Part shown: piece by piece, positions 1 through 7,309 of the stretch | Layout of the letters: each line of letters opens with the position of its first letter | Numbering within the stretch: position 1 is the first letter of the stretch | Origin: Lachnospiraceae bacterium | Lineage (GTDB): Bacteria > Bacillota > Clostridia > Lachnospirales > Lachnospiraceae | Direction: 5' to 3' | Length of the DNA stretch: 8,984 nucleotides | Assembly (NCBI GenBank): GCA_017477005.1 | Contig: JAFUXY010000413.1 | Span: forward strand, 1 to 8,984 | Program-made: the position numbers and the translations under genes | Notes under the pieces: model-generated | Seen by the model: only the letters and a program-made list of their open reading frames with translations | What the model was told of the DNA's origin: nothing | The model's database searches: none

Positions 1-1891
1 CCGGTCCCTGGCTGACCACGATATGCACCGTGGCGCCCTTGTCAGCATATTCCCCGGCGCTCGGCGACTGCGACACGATAAAGCCCTCGTCGATCGAGTC
101 CGAATAACCCTGTTCCGTCGTCACGGCAAAGCCCTCGGACTGCAGCAGCGCCGTAGCGTCAGTCTGTGTCATGCCCGACACCGACGGCACCTTGGCATTT
201 TCGACGCCCTGGCTCACCAAAATCGTAATCGTATCGTCGGCCTTTCCGCGGGTGCCGCCCTCCGGCGACTGGGAGATTACCTTTCCCTGTTCCACGGTGT
301 CGGAAAATTCGTACTCCTTGACCGGGGAGGAAAACCCGGTATCCCGGATCATCTGCTCCGCGACGCTCTCCGTCTGCCCGACTACGTCCGGCACATCGAG
401 CTCGCCCTTGCCCGAAGAAATCTTCACCGTAATCCTGGTCTCGGCGGCTACATAGGTACCTTCCTCCTCGCTCTGGGAACAGATCTTGCCCTCCTCATAC
501 TCGTCGGAGCTTTCTTCCCCGCCATTGGCGTAGACGAGACCCAGATCGTTGAGCGTATCCTTGGCCTCAGTCTCGCTCATACCGAGCAGCGACGGCACCT
601 CGATCTCTTCTCCATTGCTCTCTTCCTCTGTGGTCGTCTCCGTCTCCGACTGTTCCTTCTGCTTCTTTGTCTGGGATTTGCCCTCCGTCGTTGTTTCGGC
701 GACCTCTTGGGTCTGTCGGTTCGTCCCCGGCAGCGTGAAATGGAACAGATCCAAAAACGTCCCTGCTATGAAAACACAGATTCCAAGACTGACGATGGCC
801 GCCGCCACTCCCATGATGCTGATAGCCTTGTCGATGATCGAATTGATCGGACCGTCGTCCTCATCCTCCTCGTCGTCCTCGTAATACACCTCTTCTCGGG
901 TTCTCGGTCTCGGCCTCGCTTTTTCCGGAGCAGGCTGCGTTTTCTTCGTCGGTTCGACCGGCGGCTCCTTGCGTTCCCCTCTCGTCTCCTTGATCTCGTT
1001 CACCTCGCTGCCGGTGATCACCCGCGTTTTTCCGCTCTCGGAGGTGTCCACGATATTCACAAAATCCTCATCCGGATTGATCAGCGCTTTTTTCAGATCC
1101 ACCAACAGCTCATCGATTGACGCATAGCGGCGATCCGGACTTTTCATCGTACATTTGCGGATAATCTTTTCGAGACTGATCGGCAGATTGGGCGCATAGA
1201 CGCTCGGCGGCTGCATCTCGCTCTGCAAATGCTGAATGGCGATCGCCACCGTCGTTTCGCCGTCAAACGGCACGCGACCGGTGCACATCTCGTACATGAC
1301 GATACCCAGCGAATAGATATCGCTCGAATAGGTCACATAGCCATTCCTGGCCTGCTCCGGCGACGAATAATGCACCGACCCCATCAGATCCGCGCTCACC
1401 GTATTGCTTGAAACCGCATGCGCGATTCCAAAATCCGTCACCTTGACCTTCCCCTCTTTGGAGATCATGATATTCTGCGGCTTGATATCCCGGTGAATAA
1501 TCCCCTTCTTGTGCGCCGCCTCAATGCCGCGCCCCACCTGGATCGCAATCGAAATGACCTCGTTGTAGGAAAGCTGACCCTTTTTGGAAATATAGGTCTT
1601 CAACGTGATTCCTTCGATGTGCTCCATGACGATATAATGCAGCTCGCCCTCTTTGCCCACATCGTAGACATTGACGATATTCGGATGCTCGAGGCCGGCC
1701 GCCGCCTGCGCCTCTGCCCGGAACTTTGTCACAAAAGCCGTATCATTGGCATATTCTTCTTTCAGTACCTTGATCGCGACCTCCCGATTCAGCGAGAGAT
1801 CCTTGGCGCGGTAGACATTGGACATACCGCCCGTGCCGATTTTTTCGATGATTTCGTATCGATTGCCCAGCCGTGTCCCTGCATTCAACAT
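1..1891 (-). CDS. prkC: PASTA-domain Ser/Thr protein kinase PrkC (Stk1/PknB family), 3' end cut by window edge
   Basis: A membrane Ser/Thr kinase that senses muropeptides or lipid II through extracellular PASTA repeats and phosphorylates proteins of cell-wall growth, translation and dormancy exit. My translation gives 630 residues without a stop before the window ends. The kinase domain spans about residues 12-270: glycine loop GTGGMSNV (19-26), ATP lysine K41 in VAIKV, helix-C E60, catalytic HRDIKPQN (133-140), DFG at 153-155, and GSVHYSSPEQ (171-180). A basic/proline linker and a very acidic juxtamembrane run (YYEDDEEDEDD, 336-346) precede one membrane helix (about 357-380). A Q/E/T-rich linker (391-428) leads to three PASTA repeats (about 430-493, 498-564, 566-630). 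More repeats may lie beyond the edge. The ATG has an ideal AAGGAG site 7 nt upstream. The gene starts 11 nt after stp, its cognate phosphatase. The activation loop is slightly short and has one Thr (T164) plus several Ser. Identification is firm; the total length is unknown. Confidence 0.97.
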   Translation of the reverse strand, partial: MLNAGTRLGNRYEIIEKIGTGGMSNVYRAKDLSLNREVAIKVLKEEYANDTAFVTKFRAEAQAAAGLEHPNIVNVYDVGKEGELHYIVMEHIEGITLKTYISKKGQLSYNEVISIAIQVGRGIEAAHKKGIIHRDIKPQNIMISKEGKVKVTDFGIAHAVSSNTVSADLMGSVHYSSPEQARNGYVTYSSDIYSLGIVMYEMCTGRVPFDGETTVAIAIQHLQSEMQPPSVYAPNLPISLEKIIRKCTMKSPDRRYASIDELLVDLKKALINPDEDFVNIVDTSESGKTRVITGSEVNEIKETRGERKEPPVEPTKKTQPAPEKARPRPRTREEVYYEDDEEDEDDGPINSIIDKAISIMGVAAAIVSLGICVFIAGTFLDLFHFTLPGTNRQTQEVAETTTEGKSQTKKQKEQSETETTTEEESNGEEIEVPSLLGMSETEAKDTLNDLGLVYANGGEESSDEYEEGKICSQSEEEGTYVAAETRITVKISSGKGELDVPDVVGQTESVAEQMIRDTGFSSPVKEYEFSDTVEQGKVISQSPEGGTRGKADDTITILVSQGVENAKVPSVSGMTQTDATALLQSEGFAVTTEQGYSDSIDEGFIVSQSPSAGEYADKGATVHIVVSQGP

Positions 1892-1898
1892 AGCCCAA

Positions 1899-1904
1899 CT
1901 CCTT
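1899..1904 (-). promoter_or_regulatory. Ribosome binding site of prkC, overlapping the stp stop codon
   Basis: AAGGAG lies 7 nt before the prkC ATG. Its first two bases are the last two of the stp TAA stop (1903-1905), so the junction reads TAAGGAG. Ribosomes ending stp stop on the prkC initiation site, which suggests translational coupling of phosphatase and kinase. The site also fixes the prkC start at 1891. Confidence 0.85.
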
Positions 1905-2625
1905 ATACTTCAATCAAAATAGCGGTAATATTATCCCTGCCACCTCTCTCATTGGCCTGATGGATCAGCGCGTTTACCTTGTGCTGTGTATCGGAAGGAT
2001 GGCAGATAATGTCAAAAATCTCCTCATCATAAAGCATGCCAGTCAGCCCGTCCGTACACAGAAGCACCTGCATCCCGGACGAAAGCTCAAGATCAAAATA
2101 ATCCGGCCGCACGCTTGCGAGAACCCCCACTGCCCGCGTAATCTTGTTTCGATCCCGGTGGAAGCGCGCCTCGCGTTTGTCCAAAAGCCCCTTTCGAACC
2201 ATTTCCGCCACATAGGAATGATCCCGCGTGACCTGCCAGAAATCGGTATTGTTTTGCACATACAGCCGACTGTCGCCCACATTCACCACATACAAAGTCG
2301 ATCCGTAGATGGTCGCCGCCACCAGCGTCGTGCCCATTCCTGCCTTGTCCGGCTCCCGCATCGCGCGCTGATAGATCGCCTCGTTGGCCTCCCGGATGCC
2401 CTCGCCCAAGATCTCAAACGGCCTCCCCGGCGTGCTTTTCCTGGCCGCCGACAGCATCTGCGCCACCGCGATGGACGATGCATATTCTCCCGCATTGTGG
2501 CCGCCCATTCCATCGCAGACCACGAACAGGTTGTTCAATCCGCCGATGGGCTTGAGGCTCGCAAAGCAGAAATCCTCATTCAATTTTCGAACACGTCCTG
2601 TATCCGATTGTGCAAAAAATTCCAT
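1903..2625 (-). CDS. stp: PP2C-type Ser/Thr phosphatase (Stp/PrpC), partner of PrkC
   Basis: A cytoplasmic metal-dependent (Mn/Mg) phosphatase that removes phosphate from PrkC and its substrates. The product is 240 residues, the usual size for bacterial Stp/PrpC. PP2C motifs appear in order: R13..NED (16-18), DGMGGH (38-43), GMGTT (96-100), VGDSR (116-120), TRDHS (133-137), CTDGLTGML (190-198) and GGRDNIT (228-234). The metal-binding aspartates D18, D38, D192 and D231 are all present. The frame stays open 71 codons upstream to 2838, but that stretch overlaps rlmN and has no PP2C similarity. I chose the ATG at 2625 because AAAGGGAG sits 5 nt before it and MEFFAQSDTGRVR is a typical family N-terminus. 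The gene lies 28 nt after rlmN and directly before prkC, the usual phosphatase-kinase pairing in Firmicutes. No signal peptide or membrane segment is visible. Confidence 0.97.
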   Translation of the reverse strand: MEFFAQSDTGRVRKLNEDFCFASLKPIGGLNNLFVVCDGMGGHNAGEYASSIAVAQMLSAARKSTPGRPFEILGEGIREANEAIYQRAMREPDKAGMGTTLVAATIYGSTLYVVNVGDSRLYVQNNTDFWQVTRDHSYVAEMVRKGLLDKREARFHRDRNKITRAVGVLASVRPDYFDLELSSGMQVLLCTDGLTGMLYDEEIFDIICHPSDTQHKVNALIHQANERGGRDNITAILIEV

Positions 2626-2630
2626 ATATT

Positions 2631-2638
2631 CTCCCTTT
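2631..2638 (-). promoter_or_regulatory. Ribosome binding site that sets the stp start
   Basis: AAAGGGAG lies 5 nt before the ATG at 2625. It supports this start over a longer upstream extension of the same frame that would overlap about 185 nt of rlmN. Confidence 0.75.
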
Positions 2639-2653
2639 GAGCCTGTGCGTAAA

Positions 2654-3712
2654 TCATGTACGAACCGTCCCGTATGTGTCATCCGCATATTTTCTGCGCA
2701 GCTGTCCACAGGCTCCCTCGATATCCGCCCCCAGCGACCGGCGAATCGTAGCATTGACGCCCTCTCTGCGCAGGATCGCCGCAAACCGTTCCAAAACGAA
2801 AGCGCTCGGCGCCGACAAGGCGTGTTCCTTGACCGCATTGAGCGGTATCAGATTCACATGCGCCCCGCGTCCCAGCAAGGCCGCCAATCGCCTGGCATCT
2901 TTTTCTGAATCATTGAAACCGGCCATCATCGCATACTCATACGTCACCCGGCGACCGGTCCGCTCGAAATAGGTCTGACAGGCCGCCAAAACTGCCTCCA
3001 ATGGATACTTCTTTGCGATTGGCATGATCTCTTTTCTTTTTTCCTGGGTGGCCGCATGCAAGGACAGAGCCAAGGTGATCGGAAGCCCCTCCTGCGAGAG
3101 CCGTTCGATCCCCGGCACGATCCCGCAGGTTGAAACGGTCATATTCCTGCGGGATAGCCGCTGCCCTTTTTCGTCCGACAGAATCCGAATAAACGCCAAC
3201 AAATTGTCGAGATTCAAAAGCGGCTCGCCGGTTCCCATGACCACAATATGCGACACCCGCTCCTTCCTTTGAAACAGATCCCGCTGCATCGCATAGACCT
3301 GTCCCAGCATCTCCCCCGCCGTCAGATCGCGGACAAAGCCTCCAATCCCGCTTGCGCAAAATCGACAGCCCATTGCACATCCAGCCTGCGAAGAAATACA
3401 GGCCGAGTAGCCATAGGAATGCTTCATCAGCACCGATTCCACCAGTTGGCCATCGGACAGGCGAAACAAGTATTTTTGAGTCTCATCTATTTGGGAAGAA
3501 AACACCCTCTCCTTGACCGGAAGCATCAGCGGCGCTTCCTTTGAGAGACGCGCCCGCAGCGCTTTGGACAGGTTGGTCATTTGATCGTAATCCTCGGCCA
3601 ACGCACCATGCAGCCACGAAATAATCTGCTTTCCGCGGAAACGCTTCTCCCCCATTTCCTCGAGACACGCATTCAGTGCCTCACCCTCCATACTTAGAAC
3701 ATCTAGCGACAT
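2654..3712 (-). CDS. rlmN: Dual-specificity 23S rRNA/tRNA adenine-C2 methyltransferase RlmN
   Basis: A radical-SAM enzyme that makes 2-methyladenosine at A2503 of 23S rRNA and A37 of some tRNAs, which tunes ribosome accuracy. The product is 352 residues, normal for the family. An N-terminal helical region (about 1-50, with GEKRFRGKQI at 21-30) precedes the radical-SAM core. The 4Fe-4S ligands are C112, C116 and C119 in CAMGCRFC, followed by SAM motif MGTGEPLLN (159-167) and SLHAATQEKR (217-226). The catalytic pair expected for RlmN, C335 (GACGQL) and C112-119 region chemistry, is complete. The ATG at 3712 has an in-frame TAG four codons upstream, so it is the farthest canonical start. The first residues align well with other RlmN proteins. 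No clear Shine-Dalgarno site precedes it; the leader is AT-rich. It starts 22 nt after rsmB, so it may depend on coupling or on that AT-rich leader. Confidence 0.97.
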   Translation of the reverse strand: MSLDVLSMEGEALNACLEEMGEKRFRGKQIISWLHGALAEDYDQMTNLSKALRARLSKEAPLMLPVKERVFSSQIDETQKYLFRLSDGQLVESVLMKHSYGYSACISSQAGCAMGCRFCASGIGGFVRDLTAGEMLGQVYAMQRDLFQRKERVSHIVVMGTGEPLLNLDNLLAFIRILSDEKGQRLSRRNMTVSTCGIVPGIERLSQEGLPITLALSLHAATQEKRKEIMPIAKKYPLEAVLAACQTYFERTGRRVTYEYAMMAGFNDSEKDARRLAALLGRGAHVNLIPLNAVKEHALSAPSAFVLERFAAILRREGVNATIRRSLGADIEGACGQLRRKYADDTYGTVRT

Positions 3713-3734
3713 AATTAAATTCTAGTTTAATAAA

Positions 3735-5066
3735 TCAACCCAAATCTGCTCCAACACCTTCCGGTCCCAATGCTTTCGACATATCTGACATGCTGCCTGC
3801 TTTGCGCCGCATCACACAGGCATAAAACCCATCCTGCGGCACCTCTCCCTCATCTGGGAAAAACAGCCTCTCTCTATAAAACTCAAACTCCGGATGCCGC
3901 CTCAGAAATGCCGCTGTCTGCGCCTCATTTTCCGCTTCGCTGATCGTACAGGTCGCGTACAGCAACCGACCGCCCGGCCGCACATAGCCGCAGACACAGT
4001 CGAATATTCTGCTTTGCAAATCCGTGAGACTTTCGATATCTTCTTTCTTCAATCGGTATTTAATTTCAGGTCGTCTCCCCAAAACACCAAGCCCCGAACA
4101 GGGAACATCCGCAATTACCAGATCAAAGGCTTCCCGACTTGCTTCCTCCCACACAAGGGCGTCGTGCTTTCGAATCCTTATATGGGAATAGTGAAGCCGT
4201 GCCGCATTCTCCCGCAGCAGCGCAACCTTTTTGTCCGTCTTGTCTCTGGCCTCGACAAAGCCACTCGCGCCAACTAGCTCTGCTGCAAGAAATGCCTTTC
4301 CGCCAGGCGACGCGCAGCAGTCCAGCACCCGTTCTCCCGGCTGAAGCCCCGCCTCTTGCAAAACCCGGATCGCACCAGCATCCTGAATATAAAACCACCC
4401 TTTAACAAATCCCGGAAGTGTCTCTACCGATCCTGCCTGCTCTAGCACAAACACACCTGGCAAAGACTCGATCGGCCGAAGGGCAATCCCCTCTTCCTGA
4501 TAAATCCGCCGCAGCTCTTCCGGCGAAATCCGGCTCGGATTCACCCGCAGAACCGGCGGCCGCTCGGCCAAAAAACTCTCCGCTATGCGAAGGGCTCTCT
4601 CCCGTCCGAAGCGTTTCCTCCACATTTCCCAAATCCATGCGGGCATCGAAACCCTTCCGGCCTCGGTCAATGCCTCCTCCGAACCGGAAGCAATTTTCCG
4701 CAAGATCGCGTTGATCATCCCACTGGCTCGCTGCTGCCCGCAGGCCTTCGCCAGCTTCACGCATTCATTGACGCTTGCGCTTCCCGGAATCTGATCCAGG
4801 TAGCGCAGCTCGAAGCAGCCCAGACGCAGGATATTTCGCACAACCGGATGCATCCGTTTCAGCTTCATTGAGGCGTAACAAGCAATCCGTTCATCGAGCT
4901 CGATCGCCCGCTCCACAACGCCACGGACCACCCGCCCCACATAGGCTCTTCCTTCTCCAGAAACTGCTGTCCCGGCGAGGGCTTCCTGAATAAATGTCTG
5001 CCGCTCAAGAACCTCAATAATGGCAAAAAGGGCAGCTTCCCGTTCGTTTTTTTCGCCTCGCCCCAC
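3735..5066 (-). CDS. rsmB: 16S rRNA (cytosine-C5) methyltransferase RsmB (Sun/Fmu)
   Basis: Forms 5-methylcytosine at position 967 (E. coli numbering) of 16S rRNA using SAM. The product is 443 residues. An N-terminal NusB-like RNA-binding domain spans about residues 7-128, and the Rossmann methyltransferase domain about 165-421. Motif I is VLDCCASPGGK (247-257). Motif IV is DVPCSGLG (320-327) with release cysteine C323, and motif VI is YATCTI (370-375) with nucleophile C373. Both catalytic cysteines are kept. The start is GTG: a TGA lies upstream in frame and no ATG, GTG or TTG lies between. The ribosome site is weak, but the start is only 4 nt after the stop of the peptidase gene, so coupling is likely. 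The last 22 or so residues (from about 422) extend past where most RsmB proteins end and look unstructured. Function call is firm; the role of the tail is unknown. Confidence 0.96.
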   Translation of the reverse strand: MGRGEKNEREAALFAIIEVLERQTFIQEALAGTAVSGEGRAYVGRVVRGVVERAIELDERIACYASMKLKRMHPVVRNILRLGCFELRYLDQIPGSASVNECVKLAKACGQQRASGMINAILRKIASGSEEALTEAGRVSMPAWIWEMWRKRFGRERALRIAESFLAERPPVLRVNPSRISPEELRRIYQEEGIALRPIESLPGVFVLEQAGSVETLPGFVKGWFYIQDAGAIRVLQEAGLQPGERVLDCCASPGGKAFLAAELVGASGFVEARDKTDKKVALLRENAARLHYSHIRIRKHDALVWEEASREAFDLVIADVPCSGLGVLGRRPEIKYRLKKEDIESLTDLQSRIFDCVCGYVRPGGRLLYATCTISEAENEAQTAAFLRRHPEFEFYRERLFFPDEGEVPQDGFYACVMRRKAGSMSDMSKALGPEGVGADLG

Positions 5067-5070
5067 TTGC

Positions 5071-5778
5071 TTAATCTCTGTTTCGCCCGCTGAACAGCAG
5101 AATCAGACGCAGAAGCTGCAGGATCGAAGCCGCTGCGCTGGCAACATAGGTGAGCGCAGCCGCCCCCAACACCTTCTCGGCATAGGGCATCTCTGAACGC
5201 GGCACAAGCTGGTTGTCTTCCATCATGACCAACGCCCTGTGGCTGGCGTTGAACTCCACCGGCAGCGTCACAAGCTGAAACAGCACCGACAGGGAAAACG
5301 CCCAAATGCCAATCTGAATCAGTATATTTCCAGTACCAGAGGAGAAGAACAACCCCGCCAAAATCAAAGGCCAGGCCATCGTAGAACCAATATTGGCAAC
5401 CGGCACCAGCGTCGAACGAAACGTCAGCGGAAAATACGCCCTCGCATGCTGAATCGCATGGCCGCATTCATGCGCCGCTACCGAAAGCGCCGCAATACTG
5501 CCCGAGCTATAGACCGAATCCGACAGATTCACCGTCTTGCTGCGGGGATCGTAGTGGTCAGTCAGGTTGCCGGACACATGCTGTATCCGTACGTCCGAAA
5601 TCCCGGCCAGAGACAGCACCCTCTCCGCCATCTGCGCCCCGGTCATCCCGCTGGCGGAACGATGTCCGGAATAGGTTCGAAACGTGGAATTGACTCTGGC
5701 TGAAGCGAGCATACACAAGACGGCCCCGATCAGCACCAAAATATAGGTCGGATCCAATCCGTATCCATAATATCCCAT
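5071..5778 (-). CDS. yugP: YugP-type membrane zinc metallopeptidase (PF04298 family)
   Basis: A putative neutral zinc protease embedded in the cytoplasmic membrane; the physiological substrate of the family is not known to me. The product is 235 residues, typical for YugP. The zinc-binding HExxH motif is HECGH at 103-107, within AAHECGHAIQH. E175 in LPVEFNASHRAL is a plausible third ligand, by analogy with M48-like peptidases. Hydrophobic segments lie at about 9-28, 123-145, 150-172 and 206-229. The N-terminal GYYGYG is Tyr/Gly-rich, common in this family. The frame is open another 87 codons upstream, but that part overlaps fmt and is arginine-rich without family likeness. The ATG at 5778 has a perfect AGGAGG 6 nt upstream. 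It starts 11 nt after fmt and ends 4 nt before rsmB. The gene is commonly found inside the def-fmt-rsmB cluster of Clostridia, so it is probably co-transcribed; why it sits among translation genes is unclear. Confidence 0.93.
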   Translation of the reverse strand: MGYYGYGLDPTYILVLIGAVLCMLASARVNSTFRTYSGHRSASGMTGAQMAERVLSLAGISDVRIQHVSGNLTDHYDPRSKTVNLSDSVYSSGSIAALSVAAHECGHAIQHARAYFPLTFRSTLVPVANIGSTMAWPLILAGLFFSSGTGNILIQIGIWAFSLSVLFQLVTLPVEFNASHRALVMMEDNQLVPRSEMPYAEKVLGAAALTYVASAAASILQLLRLILLFSGRNRD

Positions 5779-5784
5779 ACCTTG

Positions 5785-5790
5785 CCTCCT
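5785..5790 (-). promoter_or_regulatory. Ribosome binding site of the YugP-type gene, overlapping the fmt stop
   Basis: AGGAGG lies 6 nt before the ATG at 5778. Its first base is the last base of the fmt TAA (5790-5792), giving TAAGGAGG. It supports the short start at 5778 over the 322-residue extension, and suggests coupling of the two genes. Confidence 0.85.
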
Positions 5791-6725
5791 TAGTCGAGCC
5801 GTTCTTTTGGAGCGACCCGATACCCTCTCAAAAACTCCTCTATCCGCATCGGCTTTTTGCCTGCGGGCTGCACCCTGCAAAGCGAAAGCGCGCCCTCCCC
5901 TGTGGCTACAAGCCATTCGTTTTTCGACACGGCGATCGTCTCTCCGCAAGCCGCTTCCTCCCCGGCCGGGGTTTGCCGAACTTCGACCGATAGTATTTTC
6001 AGCGGTTTCCCGCGAAACTGGCAATAGGTGCCGGGCCACGGAGCAAGCCCTCTCACCAGCCGCTCGAGCTCTACCGCCGACTTTTCAAATGAAAGCTTCC
6101 CAAGCTCCTTTTTGATCTTGCCCACCTTGGTCGCCTTCGCCTCATCCTGCGGCACGGCCACGATTTCGCCCGCTTCCAGCTTTTCTAAAGCCTCCACGAT
6201 GGACTGTCCGCCCAACACGGCCAGCTTGTCGAAAAGACTGCCGCCCGTATCCTCCGGGGCAATCGCCATTTCTCTTTGCAGCAGAATATCGCCATCGTCG
6301 AGCCCTTCGCCCATCTGCATGATCGTAATGCCCGTCTTTTCATCACCATTTAATATCGCCCACTGGATCGGCGCCGCGCCCCGGTATTTGGGAAGCAGTG
6401 ATGCGTGGATATTGACACAGCCAAAGCGCGGCAGCTCCAGCACCGCCTTTGGCAAAATCTGCCCATAGGCAGCGACCACGAAAATATCCGCCTCACAAGA
6501 CATCAGCCTATAAACTGCCTCTTCGTCCCGGATTCGCACCGGCTGAAAGACTGGGATTCCTTTGTCGATAGCCCATTTCTTGACCGGAGGCGCCGAAAGC
6601 ACCTGCTTTCGCCCCACCGGCGCGTCGGGCATCGTCACCACCAAGCCAATCTCGTGTCCTGCCTCTTTCAAAGCATCGAGGATCGGCAGGCAGAAATCCG
6701 GCGTCCCCATGAAAATCAGCTTCAC
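5790..6725 (-). CDS. fmt: Methionyl-tRNA formyltransferase
   Basis: Transfers the formyl group of 10-formyltetrahydrofolate to methionyl-initiator tRNA in the cytoplasm, allowing bacterial translation initiation. The product is 311 residues, the normal length. The N-terminal formyltransferase domain covers about 1-190, opening with MKLIFMGTPDF. Catalytic residues are N105 and H107 in VNIHASLLPKYRGAAPIQW (104-122) and D143 in GLDDGDIL (141-148). The C-terminal tRNA-binding OB-fold domain starts at about 200 and contains VRGLAPWPGTY (248-258). The start codon is GTG; its GTGA shares 4 nt with the def stop TGA, and GGAGGAGG inside the def coding end serves as ribosome site. This overlap is the classic def-fmt arrangement, pairing addition and removal of the formyl group. 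No key residue is missing. Confidence 0.98.
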   Translation of the reverse strand: MKLIFMGTPDFCLPILDALKEAGHEIGLVVTMPDAPVGRKQVLSAPPVKKWAIDKGIPVFQPVRIRDEEAVYRLMSCEADIFVVAAYGQILPKAVLELPRFGCVNIHASLLPKYRGAAPIQWAILNGDEKTGITIMQMGEGLDDGDILLQREMAIAPEDTGGSLFDKLAVLGGQSIVEALEKLEAGEIVAVPQDEAKATKVGKIKKELGKLSFEKSAVELERLVRGLAPWPGTYCQFRGKPLKILSVEVRQTPAGEEAACGETIAVSKNEWLVATGEGALSLCRVQPAGKKPMRIEEFLRGYRVAPKERLD

Positions 6726-7219
6726 CCGTCCTCCTCCATCTCTACGTCCTCAATGTCCATCAACGGCCCCTCCGCAATTTCCGGATACAGATGTCCGTCC
6801 AAATGATCGTATTCGTGGAGGATCACCCGGGCCGGGATTCCCTCGGTCTCATAGACAAACTCATTCATATCCCGGTCAAACGCCTTGATCCGCACAAAAT
6901 TGGGACGGGTGACATTGGCCACCTTGCCGGGCACTGACAAACAGCCCTCGCTGCCGGTCTGTTCTCCGCTCGTCTCCACTACCTCCGGATTGATGAAAAC
7001 CATCGGGTTCGGATCCTCGTCTTCCTCCGTCACATCGACAATGAACAGCCGCCGGAGTATGCCGACCTGCACGGCTGCAAGCCCCACTCCCTCGCCATCA
7101 TACATCGTATCAAACATATCATCGATCAGGACGCGCATCCTATCGGTCATCTTGGCTACTGGTCTTGAAATCTTGTATAAAATCGGGTCTCCCTCTAGTC
7201 GAATCTCCCTCAACGCCAT
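6722..7219 (-). CDS. def: Peptide deformylase
   Basis: Removes the N-formyl group from nascent proteins at the ribosome exit, using Fe2+ (or Zn2+/Ni2+) hydrolysis. The product is 165 residues. All three family motifs are present: GVGLAAVQVG (44-53), EGCLSVPG (91-98) and HEYDHLDG (135-142). The metal ligands are C93, H135 and H139, and E136 is the general base. V50 stands where the first motif often has Pro (AAPQ), a substitution unlikely to matter. The C-terminus after about 153 is strongly acidic (MDIEDVEMEEDG). The ATG at 7219 is the farthest possible start, since an in-frame TGA lies 12 nt upstream, and MALREIR matches typical deformylase N-termini. The Shine-Dalgarno site is weak. It is the first gene of the operon, 95-119 nt downstream of a sigma-A-like promoter, and overlaps fmt by 4 nt. 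Confidence 0.98.
   Translation of the reverse strand: MALREIRLEGDPILYKISRPVAKMTDRMRVLIDDMFDTMYDGEGVGLAAVQVGILRRLFIVDVTEEDEDPNPMVFINPEVVETSGEQTGSEGCLSVPGKVANVTRPNFVRIKAFDRDMNEFVYETEGIPARVILHEYDHLDGHLYPEIAEGPLMDIEDVEMEEDG
6730..6737 (-). promoter_or_regulatory. Ribosome binding site of fmt, inside the def coding end
   Basis: Two overlapping GGAGG sites (GGAGGAGG) lie 4-7 nt before the fmt GTG. They encode the last acidic residues of Def. They support the GTG at 6725 as fmt start and the coupling of fmt to def translation. Confidence 0.7.
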
Positions 7220-7249
7220 AATCTTCTGTCATTCTCTCTTTCTACTTGA

Positions 7250-7276
7250 AAGGCCAATCCGCCCGCAGACGGCCTT
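7250..7276 (-). other. Inverted repeat in the def leader
   Basis: In transcription order AAGGCC and GGCCTT form a perfect 6-bp inverted repeat separated by 15 nt. The inner part can alternatively form CCGTC/GGCGG closed by a TGCG loop, so two foldings compete. It lies between the predicted transcription start (about 7303) and the def ATG. There is no U-run after it, so it does not look like a terminator. A regulatory role is unproven; it may only be a stabilising 5' hairpin. Confidence 0.35.
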
Positions 7277-7309
7277 GCCCGGGGTCCTCAAAATCTACAC
7301 ATGAGAAGT

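Noticed and set aside
23..1120. Plus-strand open frame of 365 codons
   Set aside because: It lies wholly opposite prkC, whose kinase and PASTA motifs are unambiguous. Its translation is Arg/His/Leu-rich with no motif, as expected for the antisense of GC-biased codons.
1418..2640. Two plus-strand frames (1418-1960 and 1960-2640) placed end to end
   Set aside because: They are antisense to prkC and stp. Composition is His/Arg/Ile-rich without domains, and they have no ribosome site of note.
2626..2838. N-terminal extension of Stp by 71 codons
   Set aside because: It overlaps rlmN, lacks PP2C features and is Arg-rich, while the ATG at 2625 has a good ribosome site and a family-like N-terminus.
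5779..6039. N-terminal extension of the YugP-type peptidase by 87 codons
   Set aside because: It overlaps fmt in another frame, is Arg-rich, and the ATG at 5778 has a perfect AGGAGG.
7140..7232. A 30-codon frame starting at an ATG 13 nt before def and overlapping def out of frame
   Set aside because: It has a purine-rich stretch (AAAGAGAGA) before its ATG, so leader translation is conceivable, but the peptide has no recognisable feature and such short overlaps arise often by chance.
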